From Akkermansiaceae bacterium (GTDB lineage: Bacteria > Verrucomicrobiota > Verrucomicrobiia > Verrucomicrobiales > Akkermansiaceae), in NCBI GenBank assembly GCA_013041925.1, contig JABDRB010000029.1:157835-221834 (forward strand): 64,000 nt of DNA. Reading direction: 5' to 3'. The notes beneath the pieces were generated by a model that saw only the letters and a list, made by a program, of their open reading frames with translations, was not told the DNA's origin and made no database searches. Below are positions 55,445 to 64,000 of the stretch, piece by piece (positions within the stretch are counted from its first letter, which is position 1; each line of letters begins with the position of its first letter). The position numbers were made by a program, and so were the translations under genes.

Positions 55445-56746
55445 TTACTCGATGCTGCACGGCACCAAGATGCCGTCCTTCATTCCGTGGATCTTCTTTT
55501 TGTCGGCGGGGACGATGGTGGCGAGGCATCCGCCGAAGGTGGTTTTTCCCTGTTGATCGGTGAAGAAGTATGGACAGAGGCGGGCGCGGCCGTGCATGAT
55601 TTTTTTCTCGCCAGTCTCTGGGTCAAAATACGGGTGCTCGATGATTTTTCCCGAGTGGTATTGCTGCATCATGCGAGGTTGGTTGCCGAAAGCGGCTGTG
55701 GCAGCATTGATCTGATCGCGCCATGCGTTCCCCGGCATATCGTGGCCGATGTAGACGCCACGCGACCCCCATGCGAGCTCGGAAAACCCGCTGATTTTTA
55801 ACACAAGCCGCCGGTCTTTCTGGCTAAAACCCGCGACTTCATCCCAGGAGTGAACGCCTAGTCGCGGTAGGGCGCCCTGAGGAGGCAGTGGTGCGGGATC
55901 GACTACCCAGCCGAAGGGGACAATCTCGCGTAGGCGTTTGAGGTGGTTGCCGCGGAGTTCTTTTTCCCAGATGCCGCGAAGTGATGGTGACCAGAGCAGG
56001 GCGAGCCAGAGTTTTTCTTCGAGGTGGGGTTTGCAGGGGGAGGTGAGATTCGGGCTGGTGGCGAGCTTTTTGACAGGCGGGAGGTTTTCCCAATCGAACC
56101 ACTCAAAAAACCGGTAAGCGGGGGAGTCGGCGCCGAGGTCGCCTTCCACGTTTTGGCAGGTGATGTTTTGGCACTGGGCGGCAAGCCAAGTCATCTCCGG
56201 TCGGTAGTCCTCGGACTCCTCACTGATGAGGATTCTCCCCCCACCATGCTCGGCGGGCATGAGCGATTGAAACCCGTCGCGGATGCCATGTTCACCGCCC
56301 AAGACATTGAACCCGTGCTGGCTGTATAACTGGGAAAGCCAGAGGGTGATCCCCATGCCGCCAGGGACGGAGTCGATCTCGGTGAGCGCGAAGGAGCTGT
56401 GGTCGTTGTCGCCTGTGAGGATGAGGTCGGGTCGGATCACGCGTGGCATGACATCACGTAGAGCAGGCGCGCGTTGGGCATCGACCATCCAGTGAGGTTT
56501 CCCGCTGTCGAGGAGTTGGTGGATCCAGGCTGGCAGCTTGCCTTTGGCGCTGCGTTGATAGAGGGAGTCGGACGCCTTTTGGAACTGGGCGAGCGGGTGC
56601 CCGAGGTGGGTCAGGGCCTTGGCTGTTTTTTTGTCTAATGAAAGAGGTTTGGGTGAAAACAGCCAGTTGCCTTCGTGCCGGAGTTTTGACTCGGGCAGGG
56701 CGGTGGTGATGGTTTCAAGGTTGAGTGGCTTCAAGTGATTACTCAT
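55445..56746 (-). CDS. Conserved-looking protein of unknown function
   Basis: A 433-residue soluble protein with no signal peptide and no recognised family. It has well-ordered character: RPDLILTGDNDHSSFALTEIDSVPGGMGITLWLSQLY, then RILISEESEDYRPEMTWLA, LVLKISGFSELAWGSRGVYIGHDM and MHGRARLCPYFFTDQQGKTTFGGCLATIVPADKKKIHG. The D/E-rich and Gly-rich segments, with a late basic-Arg strand, are reminiscent of ATP-grasp-type ligases (glutathionylspermidine synthase-like), but this was judged by eye and could be wrong. It stands alone, upstream of the rpsB operon on the same strand. Confidence 0.6.
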   Translation of the reverse strand: MSNHLKPLNLETITTALPESKLRHEGNWLFSPKPLSLDKKTAKALTHLGHPLAQFQKASDSLYQRSAKGKLPAWIHQLLDSGKPHWMVDAQRAPALRDVMPRVIRPDLILTGDNDHSSFALTEIDSVPGGMGITLWLSQLYSQHGFNVLGGEHGIRDGFQSLMPAEHGGGRILISEESEDYRPEMTWLAAQCQNITCQNVEGDLGADSPAYRFFEWFDWENLPPVKKLATSPNLTSPCKPHLEEKLWLALLWSPSLRGIWEKELRGNHLKRLREIVPFGWVVDPAPLPPQGALPRLGVHSWDEVAGFSQKDRRLVLKISGFSELAWGSRGVYIGHDMPGNAWRDQINAATAAFGNQPRMMQQYHSGKIIEHPYFDPETGEKKIMHGRARLCPYFFTDQQGKTTFGGCLATIVPADKKKIHGMKDGILVPCSIE

Positions 56747-57200
56747 GATGTCTGCTTGTCTCCAGCTTTGAAAGGGTTGGTGGAGCTTACGCCCGTGTTT
56801 TGGATGTTTGGCGGGATCCGAGTATCGAGGATGAGCATGCGTTCGAGCACTGTGGCGGGTAATTATCCATCGATGTGGGTGCTGGGGTGTTGGGGATGCT
56901 CCACGCGGTGGGCAAGGCCTAGCGTGACAGGAAGTATTCTATCTGCGAAGCGTTTTCTCAAGATTACGAACGGGCCCTTGAGGGATGGGTTCAATGGGCT
57001 GTCAATGAGGCAACACGGGGGGCGAACTATTCTTGGAAATTAGATTTGCAGAGTTGCCTAATGATGGTTTTATTGAATTGCTGGTTTTTAGTTGTCTTCA
57101 CGTTGAGGCTATTAAAGTAAAGCATTCACGATCAACCAGTTTGATTGAGCCGATCAGAAGGTCGGGCGATGTTACGGCCCGAAGCTAATTAGAATTTACC
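56747..57200. other. Intergenic region before the large protease gene
   Basis: About 450 bp without a credible gene; a 102-codon plus-strand frame here has no recognisable features and an atypical composition. It must hold the divergent promoters of the unknown gene (minus) and the protease (plus). A short hairpin, tcgggc (57162-57167) with gcccga (57177-57182), lies 19 bp before the protease ATG and could affect translation. No other structure was seen. Confidence 0.5.
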
Positions 57201-60200
57201 ATGATGAAAATGAAACAAGACCACTCGAAAAAAACAGGCAAATCGCAAAGCTTACGTGTGTTCGGCCTATTTATGGCCTTGGGCATGATGTCCCTACTGC
57301 TTTACTCTGTCCTGTCATCCGACAGATCATCTTCCCTTAGTTCGAGGGATCAGAGCCCTCAATTGAATGAATCCACCGTGGCGCAGCAATCCGGCCAACA
57401 GGCTCAGAGCACCCCGTCGGAAAATGTGGAAGCGCAAGCGAATCAGACGCAGAACGCGGTGGGCGAATCATCAAATAACTCCGCCGACCAACCCAAGCAG
57501 GATCCTCTCTACAGCACCAGCACTCAGTCTGGTGCTCAAGTTTTGCAGAGTGACGAGTCGAAGCGGCAGACCACGGTCCTAAATCAATTGCCCAAAGCCA
57601 AGCCCAACCTAATGGACGGAAAAGTGGGTGACGTCTTGAACGACCCCAGCATCAACTGGAAAAAACCGGAAGAACGAGCCCAAGCGGTGCTGCGCATGAA
57701 AGAGATTGAGGATCGCAATCTGGAAAAGGCGAAAGTGGTCGCAACTCAACTTGGCGAACCTTTGCGCCAAACCTTAGCGAATGGTCGACTCCGTGAGTTG
57801 GTCGGCATCGATGAGGGTGGAGAGCTTCTCTACTACGAACAGCGGAATAACAATGCGGCTATTTCAACAGGCGTGGATCAAATTCAGGTTTCCCCGTTTT
57901 CTCTGGATGGTGCCGGACTTCTTGTCGGCGTGTGGGATGGCGGTTCTGTCCTGAGCACCCACCAGGAGTTTAATGAAGGCGCCAGTTCCCGAGTAAATAT
58001 TAGGGACGGGGCGGCATCGGATTACCATGCCACCCACGTCGGCGGCACCATCGCAGCGGCTGGAGTGGTCGCCAACGCCAAGGGAATGGCCCCGGCGGCC
58101 ATTATTGAATCCTATCAGTGGAGCAGCGATACGAGTGAGATGACGGCTGCAGCCGCTACCGCTACTGGACAGTTTGATACCAAAATTTACCTCTCCAACC
58201 ACAGCTATGGCTACAGCTATGGATGGAGATCTGATGGTCAGTGGATATGGACCGGGACCGGGACGGATGAAAATGCCTACGATGCAGACTTCGGCCAATA
58301 CAGCAGCAAATCGCGAGATCTTGATAGTGTTGTTTTCAATGCCCCATATTACTTGATTTTCTGGGCTGGCGGAAATGAAAACAACGATGGCCCAAGTAAT
58401 GGCAGCACCTGCACCATTGGTGGATCGGATGTGACCTATAATTCTTCCATCCATCCTCAAAATGATGGTGACTACAGTAATGGCTTCGACACCATTGGCG
58501 ACCACGGCGTGGCTAAGAATTTGATCACGATTGGTGCTTCCAATGACGCCGTTTCTGGCGGTGTTCGCACTCCGTCCAATGGGACGATTACGAGCTTCTC
58601 ATCGACCGGCCCCGTTGATGACGGGCGTATTAAACCTGATTTGGTGGCGAATGGCGCTAGTCTTTATTCCTCCGATAATGGCAATGATACCGACTACCGT
58701 ACCATGAGCGGCACCAGCATGGCTTCACCCAATGCCACCGGATCCGCGGCTTTGCTCGTCGAGCTGTATCGTGAGCTTTTCTCGGGATCCTCGATGCGGG
58801 CTAGCACGCTGAAAGCTTTGCTCATCCAAACCGCGACCGATGTTGGCATCGCGGGGCCGGACTACACTTATGGGTGGGGCTACATTGACGTGAAAACGGC
58901 TGCCGATTTGCTCAATGACACCGCCACTTACCCAGAGAAGCTCTCACTTGTCGAAGACCAGATTACGACCAGCACGACCACGCAAAGCTACAATTTTTTC
59001 TGGGATGGCAGTTCGGCCATTCGCGCCACACTCTGTTGGACGGATCCTTCGGGGACAAGTAACGGCAACTACGACTCGGACCATGACAACCGTACTCCGG
59101 ATCTGGTCAATAACCTGAACCTCAAACTCATCGCTCCTGACAATACCGAATATTTCCCCTTCGTGATGCCCTTTGTTGGCACATGGACGGTTGCCTCGAT
59201 GAGTCAACCAGCCACCACTGGTGTTAACAATGTCGACAATGTTGAGCAGATCCTGCTCCAATCCCCAGGACAGACGGGTGAATGGACTGTCGAAGTCTCT
59301 TACACGGGTAGCTTGACAAATAGCGCCCAGGATTTTGGCTTGATCGTCAGCGGAGCTGATGCGAACCCAGCTGGTCTCTTGACCTTTGCTAATAACGGGG
59401 AATTCAGTGTGGATGAGGATGCTGGCACCGCGACGATCACCGTGGAGCGCGCCAATGGCTCTGAGGGTGCGGTCAGTGTCAATTATGCCACCTCCAACGG
59501 ATCGGCTACCGCTGGCAGTGAATATACTGCGGCATCTGGCACACTGAGTTGGGCAGATGGCAACGCAGCATCCAAGACCTTTACTGTGACCATAGCCGAT
59601 GATTCCGTTGACGAAATCAGCGAGCAGACGGTGCTCATTACACTCTCTAATCCAAGCGGCACGGCAATCACCGGTACCAATCCCGCAACGCTCACCATCA
59701 ACGACGACGACAATGCGGCTCCCAGTGTTGATGCCGGGTCGGACGACATCGTTTATCTGGCCTCAAGTTCGGCCCCTGCTCCCGTGGCTGGCGCCTATTT
59801 CAAATGGGACCCCGCCAGCGATACGGGTGGGGATAATGTATGGGGTAGTTCTACGGCAAACACGTTTGATTGGACATTGCCGGGATCACTCTCGCCGATT
59901 ACGATTGCTGATCCATGGTTCGACGAGCTTTCGAAGGCCTATGCCTTCCCTGCGGCAGAGGCGACTGGAGGCAGCTGGGACGGCTATGGCTCGAGCCAGC
60001 CCGCAACCTTCGAATTTGTGATTAAGACGGACGGAAGCACAGGAAGCATCTTTGAAGCCGGCGGGTCTGGCGACGGGTTGCAGGTTGATATCTTGGACGG
60101 CGTTTTAAGAGGAACGGTGCAGGAATCTACTCCCGCGCGAGCTACTTACACGCTTAGCCCAATCGATAAGATCAAATATATTCACGTGGTCTTTGTTGTC

Positions 60201-63200
60201 GATAATGCCAATAACGTGGTCCAACTCTACGTCGATGGGGCGCTCAAAGATGAGCAGCCATGGACGGCTGGCGAGGATTGGGCAGGTACGGACGGCGGTA
60301 GCTTGGGCAGCGTCAATGGCACAGCGCCAACGGGTGGCGTGACTGACGACTTTACCGGCGAAATAGGCCTGGTTCGTTTTTATCAGAACAAAGCCTTCGA
60401 TGCCTCAGAAGTCGTGACCAACTACGACTCTTTATCCAGTGACTTGTCGGTCAGTGTCTCACTCGACGGCACCGTGACTGATTCTACTGAAGACTTATCG
60501 GTCATGGAATACTTATGGACAGTGGTTGATGGTCCGGAAGGGAGTGTCGTTGATTTCGCCGACCCCACGGCAGTGGACACGAACGTTACCTTCTCCACGA
60601 ATGGGACTTATACCCTGCGCTTGACCGCCGACGATGGGACGGCTCAGGTCTCCGCCGATGTCGAGATAACCGTAGGTGTCTCGGGGATCTCACTCGTGAT
60701 TCAGGAGGCTTCCATTTCTGAGAACGGAGGTTCGAGCAATGCGACCTTGATCCGTGAAGACACAAGTGGCGACTTGACGGTGACCCTCTCATCCAGTGAC
60801 ACGACTGAGGTAACGGTGCCCGTTTCGGTGACCATATCCAATGGCCAAGCAACGGCAAATTTCACCGTCACGGCTCAAAATGACGCGATTCTCGATGGAA
60901 CCCAGGCTGCGATCATCACAGCCAGCGCGAGTGGACTTTCTGATACGGCTGATACCATTGAGGTCACTGACAGTGAGTCGACCGTGGTCTATGATGGCAA
61001 CGGCAGCACGGCCGGATCGCCTCCCACGGACGGTAATGCCTATGAGGTCGGGGCCAGCGTAACGGTGCTGGGTCAAAGCACCTTGAGCAATTTGCCTTAC
61101 CTTTTTGGCGGTTGGAACACCGCCGCTGACGGTTCTGGCACCACCTACGCGGAGTCTGCTACCTTTGCGATCAGCTCCAATACGACCCTGTATGCCTTAT
61201 GGGTTCCCGGTCCATTGACGATCTATGAACCCTTTGCGCAGGCTGCGGGTGATCTGAACAGCAAGGCAGGTGGCGTCGGGCTATCAGGTAACTGGAATAG
61301 TGGGGCCGATGCCGATGTGATTACGACCCCCACCATGACTTACGGAAACCTCCCCAATGAATCCGGTCAAGTCGATCTACTTAACAGTTCAGGTAACGAC
61401 GCATGGATCACCACAAATACTGATTTGGCGAATAACAATCTGCTCGATGATGGAGCCACGCTCTGGTTTAGCTTCGTCTTCCAGAAGACATCGGGAGGTG
61501 GCGGCAATGAGCACTCGGGCTTTGCTTTTGGCACGGAACGTGTCGATGGAGCCTATAATGGAACCCAAATGACTAACAGTGGTTACGGCCTCGGTTACTA
61601 TTCAAGAAACGACTCCATTTCGGTCGCGACTTGGAACGCATCAGGGTCGCCATCCGTTGGCGATAGTCTCTCACTTACCTATTCGACACCAACCTTCATT
61701 GTCGGGAAAATTGAGTGGGGCGCGAGTTCGGGGGATGTCGAAACGATCACCCTTTATACTCCATCTTTGTCGGACTTGGGAACTCTCGGAACTGGAGTGA
61801 CTAAGACTGTCGCTGGTTTTGATCAGACACTGCTCGATACCATCAGCTTTACCCAGCGCAATTCCGGCGGAACTCAGAGCTACGACGAGCTCCGCTTCGG
61901 CTCCACCTATGAGAGCGTGATTGGGCAAGGTTCGACTGCGTATAGTGTCACCTATAACGGTAACGGCAGCGACGGAGGCGCCGTGCCGGTTGATGCAAAT
62001 GAATACGACACAGACGATCCGGTTACCGTCTTAGGGAACACGGCAAGTTTGACGAAGACTGGCTACACTTTTGACGACTGGAATACTGCGGCGGACGGCT
62101 CGGGAACCGATTACGCGGCAGACGATACGTTCAGCATGGCGTCATCCAATGTGACCCTCTATGCCCAGTGGGCGGCGGTGCCCACCTACACGGTGGCATA
62201 TCATGCCAATGGCGCTACTTCGGGTACCAAGCCATCCGACCAGACGAAAACTCAAGGAGTCGATCTTACCTTGGCAAGCAATTCCGGGGGGCTTGTTCAA
62301 TCCGGATATACATTTGCAGGATGGAATACCGAAAGCAATGGAACGGGCACGAGCTACACCGAGGGCGGAACCTACAGTGCTAATGTAGCCGACACCCTTT
62401 ATGCCCAGTGGACAGTCAACACGTATACCGTGGCCTACCATGGAAATACCAACACGGGAGGATCTGCTCCAAGTGATCAAAGTAAGACTCATGGAGTCGA
62501 CCTAACGATTTCAGCTGTGGGGACATTGACGAAAACCGGCCACAGCTTCAGTGGTTGGAACACCGCAGCTGATGGGGGTGGTGATTCTTATGCGAGCGAA
62601 GGCACTTACAGCGCGAACGCCGCAACCACCTTGTATGCTCAATGGTCACCTGATACCTACACGGTCACTTTCAATGCCAATGGTGGTGGCTCCCCTAGCC
62701 CGAGTAGCAAGATAGTCACCTATGACTCGACCTATGGAACCTTGGCCTCGATTAGCCGCACTGGATACACATTCATGGGGTGGTTTACCTCGGGTGCCGG
62801 CGGATCGGAAATTACCTCAGCTACCACCGTTGCCATCACGTCTAATCAGACCATATATGCACAATGGAACGAAAAACCCGTTGTCAATGCTGGCTCGGAC
62901 CAGCCTGTCTACATGACAGGATCGGATGCTGATTGGACACCTGCCGATGCTACGGCTGTTGCCTGGTATGATGCCTCTGATTCGAATAATGTGGTGCTGT
63001 CAGGGCAGAATGTCACGAATTGGAAAGACATCAGTGGGAATGGCTATGATTTAAATCAAAGCCCAACGGACCCGGTCTACGACGGTTCGCAGATCAACGG
63101 GCTGAATGTGATTCATTTTTCCGATACATCTGCTGAGCTATACCGTTCTGGAATATCGGATATAAACTGCACAGAGCTATGCGTCATCTCTGTAGGAATG

Positions 63201-64000
63201 CCTAAAGCAGCAGGTGACTATCCTAACTTGGGATCAGTCTATAGCACAGATCTGTCTGACAAATTATTCTTAAGGCTGCAAAACAATGATGCATCTGGGA
63301 GAATAAACAGCGGATTGAAGTTGGATGGGGGGAATAACATCAGTATGACTTCGAGTTATAGTCCAGAAATCGTGGATGACGCCCCAGTGATGTTCGCTGC
63401 CTACTATGACGGGCTAAATGGTGTTTCCAGCGTGAATGGAGGCGCACTTACGAAAACCGTAAATGTTGCCGACGGCGCGACCTTCACCATCAATGAAATT
63501 CAGGTGGGACGGGATAACAACACACCTAAAAACTACCAGGGGGAGATGGTGGTTCTTAACACATCTGATCTTACTACCATTCAAAAGATTGAAGGCTATC
63601 TCGCATGGAAATGGGGCATGCAGGCAAAGCTCCCTGCAGCGCATCCTTATTCAACCACCAATGCCACGAGCGGGCCGAAGAAGTCCGTTCCTTTGGCGAC
63701 GGTAACCCTTGCAGGCACGGTCATGGATACAGACGACACGCCGAGCGTAACCTGGTTAGACACGGGCACAGGCACGGGCACGGGGATCGTTACCTTCGCA
63801 GATGTCAACGACCTCAATTCTGATGTGAGCTTCTCTGGTTCGGGCACCTACATCCTCCGCCTTATCGTGGACGATGGTCATGGCCCAGTCTACGAAGAGG
63901 TGGTGATTACGGTGAGCGACCCTACTCCCTATAGTATTTGGGCAGGCGGAGTTCAATCGGAGGTCGATGGTAACAACGACGGTATCGATAATGGTTTGGC
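57201..64000 (+). CDS. Very large exported subtilase with Calx-beta, LamG-like and InlB B-repeat domains; 3'-truncated by the window
   Basis: The frame is open from the ATG at 57201 (in-frame taa at 57186 just before) to base 64000, over 2,266 codons, with no stop. An N-terminal hydrophobic segment (residues 20-38) is a signal or anchor. A Gln/Ser/Asn-rich stretch precedes the S8 protease domain: Asp246 in GVWDGGS, His276 in HATHVGGT, Asn392 in AGGNEN and Ser506 in SGTSMASP. A subtilase-type jelly-roll follows (about 570-700), then Calx-beta (734-837), LamG-like (854-1080), PKD-like and Calx-beta-like (1080-1260), an InlB B-repeat, a second LamG-like region (1335-1575), four InlB B-repeats (1581-1890), a third LamG-like region and a PKD-like domain. 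It is predicted to be secreted or surface-bound; the true C-terminus lies beyond the window. Confidence 0.93.
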   Translation, partial: MMKMKQDHSKKTGKSQSLRVFGLFMALGMMSLLLYSVLSSDRSSSLSSRDQSPQLNESTVAQQSGQQAQSTPSENVEAQANQTQNAVGESSNNSADQPKQDPLYSTSTQSGAQVLQSDESKRQTTVLNQLPKAKPNLMDGKVGDVLNDPSINWKKPEERAQAVLRMKEIEDRNLEKAKVVATQLGEPLRQTLANGRLRELVGIDEGGELLYYEQRNNNAAISTGVDQIQVSPFSLDGAGLLVGVWDGGSVLSTHQEFNEGASSRVNIRDGAASDYHATHVGGTIAAAGVVANAKGMAPAAIIESYQWSSDTSEMTAAAATATGQFDTKIYLSNHSYGYSYGWRSDGQWIWTGTGTDENAYDADFGQYSSKSRDLDSVVFNAPYYLIFWAGGNENNDGPSNGSTCTIGGSDVTYNSSIHPQNDGDYSNGFDTIGDHGVAKNLITIGASNDAVSGGVRTPSNGTITSFSSTGPVDDGRIKPDLVANGASLYSSDNGNDTDYRTMSGTSMASPNATGSAALLVELYRELFSGSSMRASTLKALLIQTATDVGIAGPDYTYGWGYIDVKTAADLLNDTATYPEKLSLVEDQITTSTTTQSYNFFWDGSSAIRATLCWTDPSGTSNGNYDSDHDNRTPDLVNNLNLKLIAPDNTEYFPFVMPFVGTWTVASMSQPATTGVNNVDNVEQILLQSPGQTGEWTVEVSYTGSLTNSAQDFGLIVSGADANPAGLLTFANNGEFSVDEDAGTATITVERANGSEGAVSVNYATSNGSATAGSEYTAASGTLSWADGNAASKTFTVTIADDSVDEISEQTVLITLSNPSGTAITGTNPATLTINDDDNAAPSVDAGSDDIVYLASSSAPAPVAGAYFKWDPASDTGGDNVWGSSTANTFDWTLPGSLSPITIADPWFDELSKAYAFPAAEATGGSWDGYGSSQPATFEFVIKTDGSTGSIFEAGGSGDGLQVDILDGVLRGTVQESTPARATYTLSPIDKIKYIHVVFVVDNANNVVQLYVDGALKDEQPWTAGEDWAGTDGGSLGSVNGTAPTGGVTDDFTGEIGLVRFYQNKAFDASEVVTNYDSLSSDLSVSVSLDGTVTDSTEDLSVMEYLWTVVDGPEGSVVDFADPTAVDTNVTFSTNGTYTLRLTADDGTAQVSADVEITVGVSGISLVIQEASISENGGSSNATLIREDTSGDLTVTLSSSDTTEVTVPVSVTISNGQATANFTVTAQNDAILDGTQAAIITASASGLSDTADTIEVTDSESTVVYDGNGSTAGSPPTDGNAYEVGASVTVLGQSTLSNLPYLFGGWNTAADGSGTTYAESATFAISSNTTLYALWVPGPLTIYEPFAQAAGDLNSKAGGVGLSGNWNSGADADVITTPTMTYGNLPNESGQVDLLNSSGNDAWITTNTDLANNNLLDDGATLWFSFVFQKTSGGGGNEHSGFAFGTERVDGAYNGTQMTNSGYGLGYYSRNDSISVATWNASGSPSVGDSLSLTYSTPTFIVGKIEWGASSGDVETITLYTPSLSDLGTLGTGVTKTVAGFDQTLLDTISFTQRNSGGTQSYDELRFGSTYESVIGQGSTAYSVTYNGNGSDGGAVPVDANEYDTDDPVTVLGNTASLTKTGYTFDDWNTAADGSGTDYAADDTFSMASSNVTLYAQWAAVPTYTVAYHANGATSGTKPSDQTKTQGVDLTLASNSGGLVQSGYTFAGWNTESNGTGTSYTEGGTYSANVADTLYAQWTVNTYTVAYHGNTNTGGSAPSDQSKTHGVDLTISAVGTLTKTGHSFSGWNTAADGGGDSYASEGTYSANAATTLYAQWSPDTYTVTFNANGGGSPSPSSKIVTYDSTYGTLASISRTGYTFMGWFTSGAGGSEITSATTVAITSNQTIYAQWNEKPVVNAGSDQPVYMTGSDADWTPADATAVAWYDASDSNNVVLSGQNVTNWKDISGNGYDLNQSPTDPVYDGSQINGLNVIHFSDTSAELYRSGISDINCTELCVISVGMPKAAGDYPNLGSVYSTDLSDKLFLRLQNNDASGRINSGLKLDGGNNISMTSSYSPEIVDDAPVMFAAYYDGLNGVSSVNGGALTKTVNVADGATFTINEIQVGRDNNTPKNYQGEMVVLNTSDLTTIQKIEGYLAWKWGMQAKLPAAHPYSTTNATSGPKKSVPLATVTLAGTVMDTDDTPSVTWLDTGTGTGTGIVTFADVNDLNSDVSFSGSGTYILRLIVDDGHGPVYEEVVITVSDPTPYSIWAGGVQSEVDGNNDGIDNGL
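60984..62867 (+). repeat. Five InlB B-repeat (Listeria-Bacteroides repeat) units within the protease gene
   Basis: Units of about 73-77 codons run 60984-61202, 61941-62171, 62187-62411, 62424-62645 and 62658-62867. Each begins YxVxYxxNG or similar, contains a hydrophobic YxFxGWNTxxxG-type core, and ends LYAQW or LYALW. The last four are in tandem; the first is separated from them by a LamG-like region. The DNA copies are diverged, so it is an old protein repeat rather than a recent duplication. Confidence 0.85.

Noticed and set aside
56735..57043. 102-codon plus-strand frame between the unknown gene and the protease
   Set aside because: No family features, no hydrophobic or structural pattern, odd composition, and it overlaps the start of the minus-strand gene.
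57864..58505. 213-codon minus-strand frame inside the protease gene
   Set aside because: Antisense to the catalytic domain of a clear subtilase; no independent support.
63766..63786. acgggc-type short repeat as a possible satellite or phase-variable tract
   Set aside because: Only about three copies of a 6-bp unit encoding Gly-Thr, and in frame with no effect on the reading frame; too short to argue phase variation.

Overview
The window looks like a chromosomal segment of a marine or mucus-associated Verrucomicrobiota bacterium (PVC superphylum). The evidence is a PVC-type bacterial microcompartment (BMC) locus for L-fucose, an ECF sigma/FecR/PEP-CTERM trio of the Rhodopirellula/Verrucomicrobium kind, a formylglycine sulfatase fused to an esterase, and several PVC-style housekeeping genes. 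Base composition is moderately GC-rich. Most starts, including highly expressed ones, lack a Shine-Dalgarno sequence. No transposon, CRISPR array, prophage, rRNA or intact tRNA was seen. The assignment to phylum is inference from gene content, because no 16S rRNA is present.

Layout. 1-9.2 kb: the 3' part of rpoC with its terminator, an SLC13-type permease with four RCK_C domains, a small lipoprotein and pyruvate phosphate dikinase. 9.2-22.5 kb: the fucose BMC region. A long minus-strand operon runs pduL, two BMC-H, acetate kinase, a third BMC-H, BMC-P, CoA-acylating aldehyde dehydrogenase, two more BMC-P, two class II aldolases, a lactate/malate-type dehydrogenase and an L-fucose permease. 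Diverging from it on the plus strand are a DeoR-family regulator and L-fucose isomerase. 22.6-29.6 kb: ferredoxin, DUF721 (DciA-like) protein, HAD phosphatase-like protein, FolB, a degenerate HtrA-like PDZ protein, a UvrD/Rep helicase, a sugar-phosphate isomerase-like protein, a pRiA4b ORF-3-like protein and a YjbR protein. 29.6-38.4 kb, minus strand: leuS, a LURP-one-like protein, lpdA, two membrane proteins and monomeric isocitrate dehydrogenase. 38.6-44 kb: an AraA/FucI-like isomerase, then the ECF sigma factor, FecR-type regulator and PEP-CTERM protein. 44.2-48 kb: TrkA-C protein, heme O synthase, two Sco-like proteins and a DUF420 protein (cytochrome oxidase assembly). 48-57 kb: nitronate monooxygenase-like protein, sulfatase-esterase fusion, DEAD-box helicase, tsf, rpsB and an unrecognised protein. 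57.2-64 kb: a subtilase of more than 2,260 residues that runs off the window end without a stop codon.

How it fits together. FucP imports L-fucose and FucI makes L-fuculose. A fuculokinase, not in this window, would give L-fuculose-1-phosphate. Aldolase inside the BMC would release DHAP and L-lactaldehyde. The aldehyde dehydrogenase, PduL and acetate kinase would convert lactaldehyde to lactyl-CoA, lactyl-phosphate and lactate plus ATP, with the lactate/malate-type dehydrogenase as a candidate for NAD recycling or further oxidation. The DeoR protein is the probable local regulator. The sulfatase-esterase fusion and the second isomerase suggest a wider capacity for sulfated, acetylated deoxy-sugar polysaccharides such as fucoidan. 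That link is inference.

Points to look at first: a spaced motif shared upstream of the ECF sigma factor gene and the PEP-CTERM gene; a repeat-containing insert of about 180 residues in FucP; paired aldolases with matching targeting peptides; the sulfatase-esterase fusion; and the very large multidomain protease.
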